A DNA stretch of 5,141 bases, taken from assembly GCA_001781625.1 (NCBI GenBank), contig MFLS01000014.1:1-5141 (forward strand), given 5' to 3'. This document shows, piece after piece, positions 3,410 to 5,141 of this stretch. Each line of letters starts with the position of its first letter. The stretch's first letter is position 1. The stretch is from Candidatus Kaiserbacteria bacterium RIFCSPHIGHO2_12_FULL_56_13. GTDB taxonomy: Bacteria; Patescibacteriota; Minisyncoccia; Phycocordibacterales; Phycocordibacteraceae. A program made the translations under genes and the position numbers. Below the pieces are notes generated by a model. That model made no database searches, was not told the DNA's origin, and saw only the letters and a list, made by a program, of their open reading frames with translations.

Positions 3410-5141
3410 TCACTTTTTGCCTTTTCGTTTCAAGACTTTTGCGAGGTATTCGCCCGTATACGAGCCCTCGGTATCAGCGACTTCTTCGGGCGTCCCCTTT
3501 GCGACCACCCGCCCGCCCTTCTCTCCCCCTTCGGGGCCGAAATCGATAAGATAATCGGCGTTCTTCACGACGTCGAGATTATGCTCAATAACGACAACTG
3601 TATTTCCTCTTCGCACGAGCTCTTGCAAGATATCGATGAGCTTGTGCACATCTTCGTAGTGGAGGCCGACCGTCGGTTCATCGAGAAGATAGATGGTTTT
3701 CATCGTGAGCGGGCGGTAGAGTTCGCTTGCAATTTTGACGCGCTGGGCTTCGCCGCCTGATAACGTTGTCGCGCTTTGCCCTAGCGTGAGGTACTCGAGG
3801 CCGGTCGCGTTTAAGCTCTGGAGTCGGTCGTTCACCGCCGGAATATCGGCAAAAAACTTCTCTGCCTCCTCAATCGTCATTTGCAAAATTTCATAGATAT
3901 TCTTGCCGCGATAGGTCACTTCGAGCGTCTCTTTCATAAATCGCCTCCCTTCGCAGACATCGCAGGTGACATATACGGTCGGGAGGAAGTGCATCTCGAC
4001 TGCGATTTCGCCGTTACCCTGGCAGGCCTCACAGCGCCCGCCCGACACGTTGAAGGAGAAGCGGCCCGGCCGCCACCCCCTCGCGCGCGCTTCGCTCGTG
4101 GCGGCGAAAAGATCGCGAATGTGACTCATCGCGCCCGTGTAAGTTGCGGGGTTCGAGCGGGGCGTGCGGCCGATTGGCGATTGGTCAATAAGCACGACTC
4201 GGCTCGCGTATTCGGTGCCCGCAATCGAGGCGACATGGTGGAGTTTCGCGTCGCGTTGCCTAAAGCGCGCCGCGAGATTCCGGTGCAAAATATTGTAAAG
4301 AAACGTGGACTTACCACTCCCCGATACGCCGGTGATACAGACGAGTTTCCCCAGCGGGACATCTACATTCTGATTGACGAGGTTATGTAACGTTGCGCCG
4401 CGCACCTGTATCTTCCCTTTTTCACTTGTGCGACGCTCTTCGGGCGCCGCAATCTCTTTGTCGCCCCGAAGATAGTCAAGCGTGAGAGATCCGCCAGCTG
4501 GTAGACCTTTCGCGGTAAGCAGGTCATCGAGCCAGCCCGCGGCGACGATCTTGCCGCCGTGGGTCCCCGCCCCGGGGCCGATATCAACGAGATAGTCGGC
4601 CGAAAAAATTGTGTCTTCGTCGTGCTCGACGACGATAATCGTGTTACCCAGATCCTTCAAAACGAGGAGTGTCTTGATGAGGCGGTTATTGTCTCTCCGG
4701 TGGAGACATATCGTGGGCTCATCAAGCACATACAAGGCACCGGTCAAGCCCGAGCCAAGTTGCGAAGCAAGACGGATTCTTTGCGCCTCGCCGCCGGAGA
4801 GTGTCGCCGCCGAGCGATTCAGCGTGAGGTAATCGAGGCCGACATTCAACATGAAGACGAGCCGGCTATCAATCTCTTTCAAGATTGGGAGAGCGATGTC
4901 TTTTTTCATCTCCGAGAGTTCGAGCTCATCGACAAAACTCTTCGCCTCCTTGATAGACATGCTCGCGAAGTCAACAATATTCTTGCCTAAGGTTTTGTCT
5001 TTTCTCGACTTCAAATAAACGCGGAGTGATTCAGGGCGTAACCGCTTCCCCAAACAAGTAGGACACGGTTCATCTGAAAAGAAGGATTCGGTCCCAAGGC
5101 CGTTACAAGAGAGGCACGCGCCGTAGGGCGAGTTGAAGGAG
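3410..5141 (-). CDS. uvrA: UvrA, excinuclease ABC subunit A, C-terminal 576 residues (5' end beyond window)
   Basis: UvrA is the dimeric ABC ATPase that finds helix-distorting damage and loads UvrB. The frame enters at the right edge (first whole codon 5140) and ends in TGA at 3410-3412. Visible in order, numbered from the edge: CLSC (9-12) and CPTC (26-29) zinc-type cysteine pairs; ABC signature I LSGGEAQ (114-120) with Walker B LYVLDEP (136-142) and His loop (172-173); Walker A II GVSGSGKST (271-279); the invariant DQSPIGRTPRSNPATYTG stretch (319-336); the C-terminal zinc module C370-x2-C373-x19-C393-x2-C396 that contacts DNA; signature II (460-466), Walker B II LLDEP (485-489) and His loop (519-520). 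Only 13 residues separate CLSC from CPTC, against well over 100 in E. coli, so the insertion domain is missing. The D-loop of the first ATPase reads DEPTICLH, with Cys145 where Gly is usual. GLPAGG (212-217) looks like a small insert. The tail KRKGKK is basic. TTG at 5053 is internal, not the start. Confidence 0.96.
   Translation of the reverse strand, partial: SFNSPYGACLSCNGLGTESFFSDEPCPTCLGKRLRPESLRVYLKSRKDKTLGKNIVDFASMSIKEAKSFVDELELSEMKKDIALPILKEIDSRLVFMLNVGLDYLTLNRSAATLSGGEAQRIRLASQLGSGLTGALYVLDEPTICLHRRDNNRLIKTLLVLKDLGNTIIVVEHDEDTIFSADYLVDIGPGAGTHGGKIVAAGWLDDLLTAKGLPAGGSLTLDYLRGDKEIAAPEERRTSEKGKIQVRGATLHNLVNQNVDVPLGKLVCITGVSGSGKSTFLYNILHRNLAARFRQRDAKLHHVASIAGTEYASRVVLIDQSPIGRTPRSNPATYTGAMSHIRDLFAATSEARARGWRPGRFSFNVSGGRCEACQGNGEIAVEMHFLPTVYVTCDVCEGRRFMKETLEVTYRGKNIYEILQMTIEEAEKFFADIPAVNDRLQSLNATGLEYLTLGQSATTLSGGEAQRVKIASELYRPLTMKTIYLLDEPTVGLHYEDVHKLIDILQELVRRGNTVVVIEHNLDVVKNADYLIDFGPEGGEKGGRVVAKGTPEEVADTEGSYTGEYLAKVLKRKGKK

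Noticed and set aside
3881..4990. Plus-strand frames of up to 169 codons opposite uvrA.
   Set aside because: Antisense shadows of conserved UvrA sequence.
5051..5053. TTG as the start of a 547-aa UvrA.
   Set aside because: The frame continues upstream to the window edge with UvrA-specific sequence (FNSPYGACLSCNGLG), so the true start lies outside.

Overview
The window reads as part of a compact bacterial chromosome. It most likely comes from the Candidate Phyla Radiation (Patescibacteria, Parcubacteria-like), although no phylogenetic marker is present to prove this. The inference rests on four points. There is a Cys-rich, CARDB-containing secreted protein built from tandem modules. The UvrC is very short (420 aa against about 600) and ends just after its nuclease motif. 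The UvrA is trimmed. A short palindrome encodes an in-frame LPAGRQ insert, a type of element I associate from memory with these genomes. All protein genes lie on the minus strand, so the window is best read from right to left.

Right part (5141 to 3153): the C-terminal 576 residues of UvrA, the damage-sensing ABC ATPase of nucleotide excision repair. Its N-terminus lies beyond the right edge. After a 68-nt gap comes a 62-codon hypothetical ORF with a plausible ribosome binding site, followed by a strong intrinsic terminator on the minus strand. These look like one transcription unit.

Intergenic 2969 to 3152: this holds more than the uvrA terminator. On the plus strand there is a near-consensus sigma-70 promoter (TTGACA, 16 nt, TATATT). 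About 20 nt after its predicted start comes a long GC-rich hairpin followed by seven Ts, so the segment could express a small RNA of about 70 nt convergent with the uvrA unit. The -35 box overlaps an 11-nt dyad, and uvrC must be transcribed divergently from the same AT-rich segment.

Middle (2968 to 1706): UvrC, the NER dual-incision nuclease. The GIY-YIG domain, UVR motif and RNase H-like domain are present with all expected catalytic residues. The four [4Fe-4S] cysteines known from E. coli are all replaced, and the helix-hairpin-helix domain is absent. Two palindromes lie inside the gene: an 18-bp one encoding LPAGRQ and a perfect 20-bp one near the 5' end.

Left part (1650 to 1): a secreted protein of at least 550 residues, cut by the left edge. 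It has a signal peptide, two CARDB domains, Cys-rich modules, an Asp-rich calcium-binding-like motif, and the first two copies of a 150-bp tandem repeat that probably continues outside the window.

Together UvrA and UvrC suggest a pared-down excision repair machine: the UvrA insertion domain, the UvrC iron-sulfur site and the UvrC HhH module are all missing while the catalytic cores are intact. UvrB is not in the window. I see no tRNA, rRNA, CRISPR array, transposase or phage gene.
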